Shown here one piece after another: positions 1 through 5,453 of a stretch of 5,453 nucleotides of DNA. The notes beneath the pieces were generated by a model. It worked only from the letters and a program-made list of their open reading frames with translations. It made no database searches and was not told the origin of the DNA. Source of the stretch: DASPMP01 sp035248725 (GTDB taxonomy: Bacteria; Gemmatimonadota; Gemmatimonadetes; Gemmatimonadales; Gemmatimonadaceae); NCBI GenBank assembly GCA_035248725.1, contig DATFHG010000039.1:1-5453 (forward strand), given 5' to 3'. Position numbers and translations under genes: made by a program. Within the stretch, counting starts at the first letter, position 1. Each line of letters starts with the position of its first letter.

Positions 1-78
1 AAGGGGGGTCATCCGTGATGAGAAGGACGACCCGACCGCGGCCCTGGTAATGGCCGCCGGCCCACGATCGGACCGCCC
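1..78. other. Left flank with no assignable gene; possible tail of an upstream ORF
   Basis: No gene can be identified in these bases. Frame 1 is closed by TGA at 16-18 and frame 3 by TAA at 48-50. Frame 2 is open from the window edge to a TAG at 143-145, and its first twenty or so codons have mostly G or C in third position (reading RDEKDDPTAALVMAAG). It could therefore be the C-terminal end of a preceding gene overlapping the next one by some 65 bases. It is too short to recognise, and in DNA this GC-rich an open frame of this length is expected by chance. No convincing promoter was seen. Confidence 0.25.
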
Positions 79-1374
79 ATGTGCCCGGCTTCCCGCATAT
101 TGTCAGGCGCAATGCGAACCGCCGCGTGGGCCTTTCTCGTCGTAGCCGGGCTCGTCGCGATCGCGCGCGGTCCCGGCCGGGCGCTGCATGAGGGGGACGA
201 TCTCGCGCCGGCGTATGCGGCGTCGCGCGCGTGGCTCCTGGGCCAGAACCCGTACGACGGGGCCACGCTCACGCGCGTCCTCTTCGACGCCGGACGCGGA
301 ACGGACGCCGGCGGACGGCGAACGGAAGGGCCGGCGATCTATGCGCCCACGCTGTTCGTCGCGCTCGCTCCGATCGCCGCGCTGCCATGGGGCGCGGCAC
401 GCATCGCGTTCCTGCTCGTCGCGCTCGCGCTGTTCGCGTGGCACCTGCCGGCACTTCTGCGACTCGCGCAACTCTCATGGCGCGATACCGCCGGCGTGTG
501 GCTTGCCGGCGGCATCCTGGCGCTGGCGCCCTACCACACCGGCATCGCGCTCGGCCAGCCGGCGATTCCCTGCGTCGCGCTCGTGGTGCTCGCGCTCGAC
601 CGCGAGCGTGCGGGGGGCGGCACGCTTGCGGGCGTCTTCCTCGGTGTGGCGCTGCTGCTCAAGCCGCAGATCGCCGCCCCTTTTCTGCTTTATTTTTTCC
701 TAAGGCACCGCCCGAGGCCGGCGTGGGTGTCGCTGGCCGTGCTCGCCGGTGCGGCACTCGCCGGCGTCGCGGTGCTCTCGGCGCATGGCGTCCCGTGGCT
801 CTCCGACTGGCGCGCCGCGCTCGACGCCACACGCTCCGGTGTGGAGCACGATCCGGCTGGGCCGTTCAGCGCCCAGCTCGTGGACCTGCGCCCGCTGGTG
901 GCACTCACGGGGATGGGCGGCACCGACGCGGTGGCCGCGATCGTCGCACTCGCGCTCGCCGCGCTGGCGTACCTCTGGGGCCGCACCCTCGATGCGTCGC
1001 GGGACCTCTTGCTCGCCGGCACCGTTGGAGTGCTCACCCTGCTGGGCTTCTATCACCGCTTCTACGACGCCGCACTCCTCTCGCTTCCGCTGGCGTGGTC
1101 GGCGTCGTCGTGGAAGTCCGACGCGACGGGTACATCCTCGGGAAGGGACACGCTCGCGGTCGTCGCAACCGTTTGCTGCGCCGTCTTTTTTCTGCCGGGC
1201 GCATGGATGCTCCAGCGACTGGCGATCGCCGGCACGGTCAGCAGCACGTCCGCGCGATCGTTCGGATGGAACGTGCTGCTGCTGCGGCAGCAGAATTGGG
1301 CGCTGGTCGTGCTCGCCTGCACGCTGCTGGTTGCGGTCCGCCGCGCGCGCGATCGGCGGATGAGGGGGTCCTGA
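79..1374 (+). CDS. GT87-family (DUF2029) integral membrane glycosyltransferase
   Basis: This 431-residue polytopic inner-membrane protein fits glycosyltransferase family 87 (GT-C fold). Characterised members such as mycobacterial PimE transfer mannose from polyprenyl-phosphate-mannose on the outer face of the membrane; donor and acceptor here are unknown. Visible landmarks in order are a first membrane helix (about 14-29), an acidic pair D40-D41 followed by a G55-QNPYD block, a YAP segment leading into another helix (88-103), GQ at 159-160, KP at 195-196 in a helix pair, and YHRFYD at 325-330. The rest is mostly hydrophobic helices, ending in a basic tail RRARDRRMRGS. Length is normal for the family. 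The start is uncertain: ATG 79 is the earliest possible one after the TGA at 16-18, but ATG 112 (residue 12) gives a cleaner signal-anchor N terminus and has a weak AGG four bases upstream. The gene precedes a sugar-phosphate transferase in the same direction, so an exopolysaccharide role is inferred. Codons 201-209 are unusually AT-rich for this gene. Confidence 0.85.
   Translation: MCPASRILSGAMRTAAWAFLVVAGLVAIARGPGRALHEGDDLAPAYAASRAWLLGQNPYDGATLTRVLFDAGRGTDAGGRRTEGPAIYAPTLFVALAPIAALPWGAARIAFLLVALALFAWHLPALLRLAQLSWRDTAGVWLAGGILALAPYHTGIALGQPAIPCVALVVLALDRERAGGGTLAGVFLGVALLLKPQIAAPFLLYFFLRHRPRPAWVSLAVLAGAALAGVAVLSAHGVPWLSDWRAALDATRSGVEHDPAGPFSAQLVDLRPLVALTGMGGTDAVAAIVALALAALAYLWGRTLDASRDLLLAGTVGVLTLLGFYHRFYDAALLSLPLAWSASSWKSDATGTSSGRDTLAVVATVCCAVFFLPGAWMLQRLAIAGTVSSTSARSFGWNVLLLRQQNWALVVLACTLLVAVRRARDRRMRGS
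1337..1360 (+). repeat. GC-rich inverted repeat just before the GT87 stop codon
   Basis: TCCGCCG at 1337-1343 is perfectly complementary to CGGCGGA at 1354-1360, with a ten-base loop of mostly alternating C and G. It lies inside the codons for the basic C-terminal tail, 11 bases before the stop codon at 1372-1374. No T-run follows, so it is not a normal intrinsic terminator. It could slow 3' decay of the GT87 transcript or mean nothing, because Arg-rich tails coded by CGN codons make such repeats easily. Confidence 0.3.
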
Positions 1375-1427
1375 TACACCGGGCGCCGCCGCATTTGAGC
1401 TAGATCATTCACTGGACACGACTTGCG

Positions 1428-3029
1428 ATGAGTGCTTACTTAGTGCTCCCAGTGCGCCCCTCCGGTGAAGTAGAACAGCGAATGATCGCGGACCTCACCG
1501 CGAACCCCGGTTCCCCGAACGCCGCCGAGCGTTCGCCCAACCGGCGGCGCGCGCGGCATTCCACCGCCTTCCCGCGCCGCAACAGCGGGCGCGTGGTGCG
1601 CCTGCCCGTGTACGACGTGCGCGTGCGGCGCGAGCTCGCGCACCGGCGCTTCGTGATGTCGCTGTTCCGCCAGGCGCTGCGCATCGTCTCGCTCCACGCG
1701 CTGGACGCCGCCGTGATGATGCTCGCCTTCGCGATCGCGCGCGCGATCACGGGCTCGCCGGCGTCGCTGAATCTCCTGGCGGTCGTCGTCAGCTTCATGC
1801 TGCTGGGACTCAACGTCAGCGGCAGCTACCGTCCCGGTCCGGCGCGCCGCGACGCACCGCGTCTGGTCGTGGGCGCCATGGTGGGCGCATCGCTGCTGGT
1901 GTTCGCGGTCACGCTGCTGCCGTCGCCGCTCGCCAGCCGCGCGTTCATCGGGATCTTCGCGCTGACCACCCTGGCGCTGCTGGTTGTCGAGCGCGTGATC
2001 GTGGATGCGATCGTGCACCAGATCTACGCGCACGGCTACCTGCTGCGGCGCGCGCTGCTCGTGGCGCGCGCGAACGAGACGCCGGCGCTGCTGTCCGGCC
2101 TACTGCGCCCGCACTCGCAGCTGCGTCCGGAAGACGATCACATGGTGGTGGGCTACGTGACGCCGGATCGCAACCCGGATCCCGCGGCGCTCGGCACGCT
2201 CGACGACATCGATCACGTGCTCGAGGAGAAGGACGTCAGCGAACTACTGATAGCCACGGACCTGCGCGACGAGACGCTGGCCGACGTGGCCGAGCGGTGC
2301 TTCGAGCAGGGCGTGCGCGTTCTGGTGATCCCGCCGGCGCCGCACACGCTGCGCGGGTGGGCGGAGCTCACGCGCGTGGGTCGCTGGCCCGCGTACCAGT
2401 TGCATCCGGCGCGGCTGGAGCTGCCGGCGCTGATCCTCAAGCGCGCGAGCGATCTGGTGCTCGCCTCGGTGGGATTGGCGGCCGGCGCGCCGCTCATGGC
2501 GTGCATCGCAGCGGCCATCAAGCTGGAGACACGCGGTCCGGTGTTCTTCAAGCAGCGGCGCGTGGGTCTCGGCGGGCGCGAGTTCATGATGTGGAAGTTC
2601 CGCAGCATGTACGACGAGGCCGAATCGCGGCAGCACGAGGTCGCGCACCTCAATCCGTATCCGGACGAACGCCTCTTCAAGCTGCCGCGCGATCCACGCA
2701 TCACGCGCGTCGGGCGGCTGCTGCGCCGATTCAGCCTGGACGAACTGCCGCAGCTGATCAACATCATCGCCGGCGACATGTCGGTGGTGGGACCCCGGCC
2801 GCCGCTGCCGAGCGAGGTGAAGCGTTACGAGCACAGCCACTACATCCGGCTGAGCGTGGTGCCCGGTCTGACGGGACCGTGGCAGGTGAACGGGCGGAAC
2901 CTGATCACCGACTTCGAGCACGTGGTGCGGCTGGAGCGCGAATACATCGAGAGCTGGTCGCTGCGGTCGGACGTCGAGATCATTGTCCGCACCATCGGTG
3001 TAGTGCTCAGCGGAAAGGGCGCGTATTAG
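1428..3029 (+). CDS. Polyprenyl glycosylphosphotransferase (WbaP/WcaJ-like), initiates exopolysaccharide repeat unit
   Basis: This enzyme is predicted to transfer a sugar 1-phosphate from a nucleotide sugar to undecaprenyl phosphate at the inner membrane, the first step of repeat-unit assembly; the sugar is not readable from sequence. Residues 1-80 form an Arg/Pro-rich soluble extension. Four membrane helices follow (about 86-107, 114-133, 145-164, 172-192). Next comes a Rossmann-like CoA_binding_3 domain (about 205-325, with VGYVTPDRNPDP and ALGTLDDI), a membrane-inserted hairpin (about 340-363) and the catalytic domain to residue 533. Catalytic-domain landmarks are KRASDLVLAS, GPVFFKQRRVG (370-380), KFRSM (390-394), the SLDELPQL block with the Asp438-Glu439 dyad, GPRP (455-458), PGLTGPWQVNGR (479-490) and the family-typical final GAY. 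The domain looks intact and active. ATG 1428 is the first start after the in-frame TAG at 1401-1403 but has no Shine-Dalgarno. Codons 1-18 use atypical third bases, so ATG 1482 (residue 19) is a real alternative. The usual Gly-rich loop of the Rossmann domain reads VARANETPAL, without glycines. Confidence 0.93.
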   Translation: MSAYLVLPVRPSGEVEQRMIADLTANPGSPNAAERSPNRRRARHSTAFPRRNSGRVVRLPVYDVRVRRELAHRRFVMSLFRQALRIVSLHALDAAVMMLAFAIARAITGSPASLNLLAVVVSFMLLGLNVSGSYRPGPARRDAPRLVVGAMVGASLLVFAVTLLPSPLASRAFIGIFALTTLALLVVERVIVDAIVHQIYAHGYLLRRALLVARANETPALLSGLLRPHSQLRPEDDHMVVGYVTPDRNPDPAALGTLDDIDHVLEEKDVSELLIATDLRDETLADVAERCFEQGVRVLVIPPAPHTLRGWAELTRVGRWPAYQLHPARLELPALILKRASDLVLASVGLAAGAPLMACIAAAIKLETRGPVFFKQRRVGLGGREFMMWKFRSMYDEAESRQHEVAHLNPYPDERLFKLPRDPRITRVGRLLRRFSLDELPQLINIIAGDMSVVGPRPPLPSEVKRYEHSHYIRLSVVPGLTGPWQVNGRNLITDFEHVVRLEREYIESWSLRSDVEIIVRTIGVVLSGKGAY

Positions 3030-3050
3030 TCGCGGATTCGCGCGCGACTA
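3027..3050 (+). terminator. Perfect 8-bp inverted repeat overlapping the phosphotransferase stop codon; possible weak terminator or attenuator
   Basis: TAGTCGCG at 3027-3034, whose first three bases are the stop codon, is perfectly complementary to CGCGACTA at 3043-3050, with an eight-base loop. The downstream sequence CATACGTTTAGC has only three consecutive T, so a canonical intrinsic terminator is unlikely. A partial terminator, an attenuator or a 3'-end-stabilising hairpin between the phosphotransferase and export genes is possible. The rest of the 90-bp gap (to 3119) has a second weaker hairpin (CCGGCA at 3068-3073 with TGCCCGG at 3077-3083, one C bulged) and no convincing -35/-10 pair. 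Confidence 0.35.
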
Positions 3051-3119
3051 CATACGTTTAGCAGCTCCCGGCAAGGTGCCCGGTGACGTGAGCCGCCCTC
3101 GAGCGTAACTCTCTGTACA

Positions 3120-3770
3120 ATGGTCGGATTTCTGTACTTACGCACGCGAGCGGTGCTCGTGTCGGCAGCCATTTTATCCCTCGCGGCCGCGAGGAAAACC
3201 GCGCACGCGCAGGCCGCGCAGAGCGCGGCGAGCAGGACCGCGCTGTTGCCGGTGACGACGGGCGATCACATCGTGCTGCACTTCCTGCGTGAACCGACGC
3301 TGAACGCGGAAGTGACGGTGGACGATCGCGGCGAGGCCGCCTTTCCGAAGATCGGGATCCTCCAGGTCTCGCGATTCAGCATCGGCTCGCTGCAGGACAC
3401 GCTGCGCGCCAGGTACGCGGAGTTCCTGCGCATTCCCGAGATGGAGATCTCCGTGCTGCGTCGCATCGTCGTGAACGGCGAAGTGCGGCAGCCCAACGTG
3501 TACATGGTGGACGCCTACTCGACGGTGCGCGACGTGATCGCGCGGGCCGGCGGCATCGGCGACGCCGGCAATCGCAACAAGGTGCTGGTGGTGCGCGATG
3601 GGCAGGAGATGCGCGTGAAGAACTGGCAGGACGGCGATGACAGCGGCGTGGACCTCCGCTCCGGCGACCAGGTGCTGGTGGCGAAGCAGAGCTGGATCAA
3701 GCAGAACGCGCTGTCGGTGATCAGCACGGGCGTGCTGGTGGCGTCGTTCGTGATCTCGCAGGTGAAGTAG
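3120..3770 (+). CDS. Polysaccharide export (OPX) protein, Wza/GumB-like, single SLBB domain
   Basis: This 216-residue secreted protein belongs to the polysaccharide biosynthesis/export family, which forms the periplasmic and outer-membrane part of exopolysaccharide exporters. A signal peptide is visible: n-region with Arg8 and Arg10, hydrophobic core 11-24, then a probable cleavage after AHA (residue 30). There is no lipobox cysteine, unlike lipidated Wza. The Poly_export domain spans about 45-112 (TGDHIVLHFL, VDDRGEAAFPKIG, LRARYAEF). One SLBB domain follows at about 113-168 (VVNGEVRQPNVYMV, ARAGGIGDAGNRNKV), then a short SGDQVLVAKQ segment and a hydrophobic C-terminal helix (about 197-214). 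Wza is near 380 residues with more than one SLBB-like repeat, so this is a compact form closer to GumB in size. ATG 3120 is the first start after the in-frame TGA at 3084-3086 and is needed for a complete signal peptide, but has no Shine-Dalgarno. Its stop is two bases from the next start, so the pair is probably co-translated with the partner co-polymerase. Confidence 0.92.
   Translation: MVGFLYLRTRAVLVSAAILSLAAARKTAHAQAAQSAASRTALLPVTTGDHIVLHFLREPTLNAEVTVDDRGEAAFPKIGILQVSRFSIGSLQDTLRARYAEFLRIPEMEISVLRRIVVNGEVRQPNVYMVDAYSTVRDVIARAGGIGDAGNRNKVLVVRDGQEMRVKNWQDGDDSGVDLRSGDQVLVAKQSWIKQNALSVISTGVLVASFVISQVK
3760..3765 (+). promoter_or_regulatory. Shine-Dalgarno for the co-polymerase gene, inside the end of the export gene
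   Basis: AGGTGA at 3760-3765 matches the 3' half of the ideal AGGAGGTGA and sits seven bases before ATG 3773. It overlaps the last codons of the export gene (stop TAG 3768-3770). It decides the start of the downstream gene and, with the two-base stop-to-start gap, points to translational coupling. It is the only good ribosome binding site at a gene start in this window. Confidence 0.7.
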
Positions 3771-3772
3771 CG

Positions 3773-5453
3773 ATGCAGATGCTGCAGCGCGAATCGGACA
3801 CGGTGGACGTCGCGGACGTTGCACGGTCGCTGGGGCGGCAGTGGCGGGCGGTGATCGCGTTCGTCGCGATCGGCTTCCTGGGCGCGCTCGCGGTCGTGCT
3901 GTTCGCGCCGAAACGCTACGAGGGCAAGGCGACGGTGCTGGCGCGCACGGGCGCGCAGGGCGGCGGCTCGATCCTCAGCCGCATCGGCGGTCTGGAAGGC
4001 CTGATGGGTGGTGTCGGCGGCGGCGCGCTCGGCGCGTCGGGGATGGAGACGGAGCTGCAGCTGCTGAAGAGCGAATCGCTCGGCGCGCAGGTGATGGATT
4101 CGCTCAAGCTGCAGGTGCGCGTGAAGGAACCGGCGGGGGTCGCGCCGTCGGGCCTGGTGCAGGCGTACGACCTGCGGCCGTCGTTCGCGACGCGCGCGTA
4201 CACGTTCGAGCGAAGCGCCGACGGCTCGTACCGCGTGAGCGGCGACTCCGTGGCGCGCATCGCGCGTCCGGGCCAGACGGCCACGCTGGACGTGGGCAGC
4301 ATCACGCTGGCGGCGAGCGGGTTGCCGGCACGCTTCACCGTTCGCCTGATGGATCGCGAGGATGCGCTGGATCGCTTCGCGCGGCGCCTGTCGGTGAGCA
4401 AGGCGGGCGGCGAGATCGCGAAGGTGGTGTACACCGCGGACGATCGCCAGACGGCGGCGGACGCGCCGAACGCGCTGATCGCGTTCTATCTGCAGCGCCG
4501 CACGACGATCGACCGGGGCGCGAATCAGCGGCGGGTGGAGTACGTCACCGATCAGCTGCAGCAGACGGAAGCACAGCTCACGACCGCGGAATCGGAGCTG
4601 CGCAAGTATCAGGAGCAGACGGGCGTGTTCGACCCCATGATCCTCGACAAGGCGCAGGTGGAGAACTACGGCAAGATGCGCACGGACCTCGCCGCGCTGG
4701 AGATCGACGAGGCCTCCGTGAAGCACCTGCTGCAGCTCGCCGACAGCGGCACGCTCACCTCTCAGGACCTCATCGCGTATCCCGCGTTCACGCGCGGTGG
4801 CGCGCTCACGCCGTTCGCGACGCAGCTCTCCGACCTGGAGGTGGAGCGCACGCGGCTGCTCGAGCGGCGCACGGAAAAGGATCCGGAGGTGCAGGCCATC
4901 GATCGCAGCATCGCGACCGTGAATCACAGCATCGCCGCGATGACGCGCACGTACGCGACCGCGGTCGCCAAGCAGCGCAGCGAGTACGAAGCGCGGGTCG
5001 ATTCGGCGGAGCAAACGCTCAAGCTGCTGCCCGCGGCGAGCGAGCGTGTGGGCCGGCTGCAGCGCGACGTCATCCGCCTCACCGCGCTGGCCACGGCGCT
5101 GCAGGCGCAGCTCGTGGAGGCGCGACTGGGCGCGATCGGTGAGGGCGGCGACGTGCGCCAGGTGGACGTGTCCGATGCGCCGCGCGAGCCGTCGTTTCCG
5201 AAGCCGCTGTTCACGATGGGGCTGGGCACCGCGGGGGGATTGTTCGCCGGCGTCGTCGCCGCGCTGTTCCTCGGCTGGTTCGGGCGCTGGCTGCGCGACC
5301 CCGTGGAGATCGAGCGGCTCACCGGCATCACCGCCGAGCGTTTCCAGGCGGACGCGCCGCTCCTCGTGGCGGGCGCCGCGGTGCCGCGCACGGTGCTGGT
5401 GGTGCCGCTCGACGCGCGCGCACAGTCGCGGGGCGTCGCGGAGCGACTGGCGC
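3773..5453 (+). CDS. Wzz/GumC/Wzc-like polysaccharide co-polymerase, C terminus cut by window edge, possible degenerate BY-kinase domain
   Basis: This reading frame is open from ATG 3773 through 560 codons to the right edge, so the gene is partial at its 3' end. It is a polysaccharide co-polymerase, an inner-membrane protein that controls chain length and couples to the outer-membrane exporter encoded just upstream. A short cytoplasmic N terminus (1-24) leads to membrane helix 1 (about 25-46). The Wzz domain includes a Gly-rich loop (about 61-91) and the family-typical METELQLLKSESL. A periplasmic beta-rich region follows (about 117-220), then helical coiled-coil-prone stretches (about 250-285 and 345-455) containing a GNVR-like ERRTEKDPEVQAID. 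Next are the Pro-rich APREPSFPKP (469-478) and membrane helix 2 (about 479-503). The cytoplasmic tail (504-560) continues as DPVEIERLTGIT and then RTVLVVPLDARAQSRGVAE, which lines up with the first strand and P-loop of Wzc-type tyrosine kinases but lacks the Walker A glycines and lysine. ATG 3773 is chosen for its Shine-Dalgarno; the ATG at 3779 is an alternative. The family call is firm. The degenerate kinase domain is inference, because the domain continues off the window. Confidence 0.9.
   Translation, partial: MQMLQRESDTVDVADVARSLGRQWRAVIAFVAIGFLGALAVVLFAPKRYEGKATVLARTGAQGGGSILSRIGGLEGLMGGVGGGALGASGMETELQLLKSESLGAQVMDSLKLQVRVKEPAGVAPSGLVQAYDLRPSFATRAYTFERSADGSYRVSGDSVARIARPGQTATLDVGSITLAASGLPARFTVRLMDREDALDRFARRLSVSKAGGEIAKVVYTADDRQTAADAPNALIAFYLQRRTTIDRGANQRRVEYVTDQLQQTEAQLTTAESELRKYQEQTGVFDPMILDKAQVENYGKMRTDLAALEIDEASVKHLLQLADSGTLTSQDLIAYPAFTRGGALTPFATQLSDLEVERTRLLERRTEKDPEVQAIDRSIATVNHSIAAMTRTYATAVAKQRSEYEARVDSAEQTLKLLPAASERVGRLQRDVIRLTALATALQAQLVEARLGAIGEGGDVRQVDVSDAPREPSFPKPLFTMGLGTAGGLFAGVVAALFLGWFGRWLRDPVEIERLTGITAERFQADAPLLVAGAAVPRTVLVVPLDARAQSRGVAERLA

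Noticed and set aside
4..78. A minus-strand mini-frame beginning at the CAT at 78-80.
   Set aside because: It is about 24 codons long, Arg/Pro/Gly-rich and unlike any known leader or small protein.
1276..1293. Seven-base stem CTGCTGC / GCAGCAG with a four-base loop near the end of the GT87 gene.
   Set aside because: It arises directly from Leu-Leu-Leu-Arg-Gln-Gln codons (CTG runs against CAG) and is not followed by a T-tract.
231..1403. A 390-codon + strand frame overlapping the GT87 gene.
   Set aside because: The product is Arg/Ala-rich with no membrane helices, while the other frame gives a coherent polytopic GT87 protein.
2213..2921. Two minus-strand open frames of 188 and 225 codons inside the phosphotransferase gene.
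   Set aside because: Both are Arg/Ser- or Arg/His-rich shadows opposite the well-conserved catalytic domain.
3116..3121. TACAAT, resembling a -10 promoter box.
   Set aside because: It overlaps the export gene's start codon, has no -35 at 16-18 bases upstream, and would start transcription inside the gene, losing the signal peptide.
3515..5014. A 499-codon open frame on the minus strand, antisense to the export and co-polymerase genes.
   Set aside because: Its product is dominated by Arg, His, Leu and Ala with no domain or membrane pattern, which is the usual mirror of GC-rich coding sequence. The + strand here encodes two clear family members.
3841..5142. A 433-codon + strand frame overlapping the co-polymerase.
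   Set aside because: It is frame-shifted relative to the real co-polymerase frame (from 3773), gives a low-complexity Arg/Gly/Ala product, and has no family features.
1..5453. Scan for tRNA or rRNA genes, CRISPR repeats, insertion-sequence ends, attachment sites and known riboswitches.
   Set aside because: No cloverleaf-like or regularly spaced repeats, no transposase motifs and no recognisable riboswitch core were seen. Nearly all of the window is accounted for by the four genes.

Overview
This is a GC-rich window (roughly two thirds or more G+C by eye, strongly GC-biased third codon positions) from a chromosome-like region of a diderm bacterium. All four recognisable genes lie on the + strand. 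The outer-membrane polysaccharide export family and the Wzz/Wzc family seen here are hallmarks of Gram-negative capsule or exopolysaccharide export. The phylum cannot be fixed from the sequence alone. Gemmatimonadota is my tentative guess from composition and protein style; other high-GC diderms (Myxococcota, some Pseudomonadota) remain possible.

Layout. Positions 1-78 hold no assignable gene, possibly the tail of an upstream one. Positions 79-1374 encode a polytopic GT87-type (DUF2029) glycosyltransferase. After a 53-bp gap, 1428-3029 encodes a polyprenyl-phosphate sugar-phosphate transferase of the WbaP/WcaJ type, complete to its conserved C terminus. After a 90-bp gap that opens with a perfect 8-bp inverted repeat overlapping the stop codon, 3120-3770 encodes a small secreted polysaccharide export (OPX, Wza/GumB-like) protein with one SLBB domain. 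Two bases after its stop, at 3773, a Wzz/GumC/Wzc-like polysaccharide co-polymerase begins. It runs off the right edge still open (560 codons visible).

How they work together. The phosphotransferase would load the first sugar phosphate onto undecaprenyl phosphate at the inner membrane. The GT87 protein would add a sugar from a polyprenyl-phosphate donor on the periplasmic side. The co-polymerase and export protein would form the chain-length control and trans-envelope export assembly. This is the core of an exopolysaccharide or capsule locus; flippase, polymerase and other glycosyltransferases are presumably outside the window.

The most interesting point is at the far right. After its second membrane segment the co-polymerase enters what looks like a Wzc/BY-kinase P-loop domain, but the Walker A position reads ARAQSR rather than a GxxGxGK[ST]-type sequence, suggesting a nucleotide-binding-dead pseudokinase. 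Other points are a T-rich, rare-codon patch behind an imperfect hairpin inside the GT87 gene, hairpins at gene ends, and Shine-Dalgarno-poor starts in three of four genes. I saw no tRNA, rRNA, CRISPR array, insertion sequence or phage feature.
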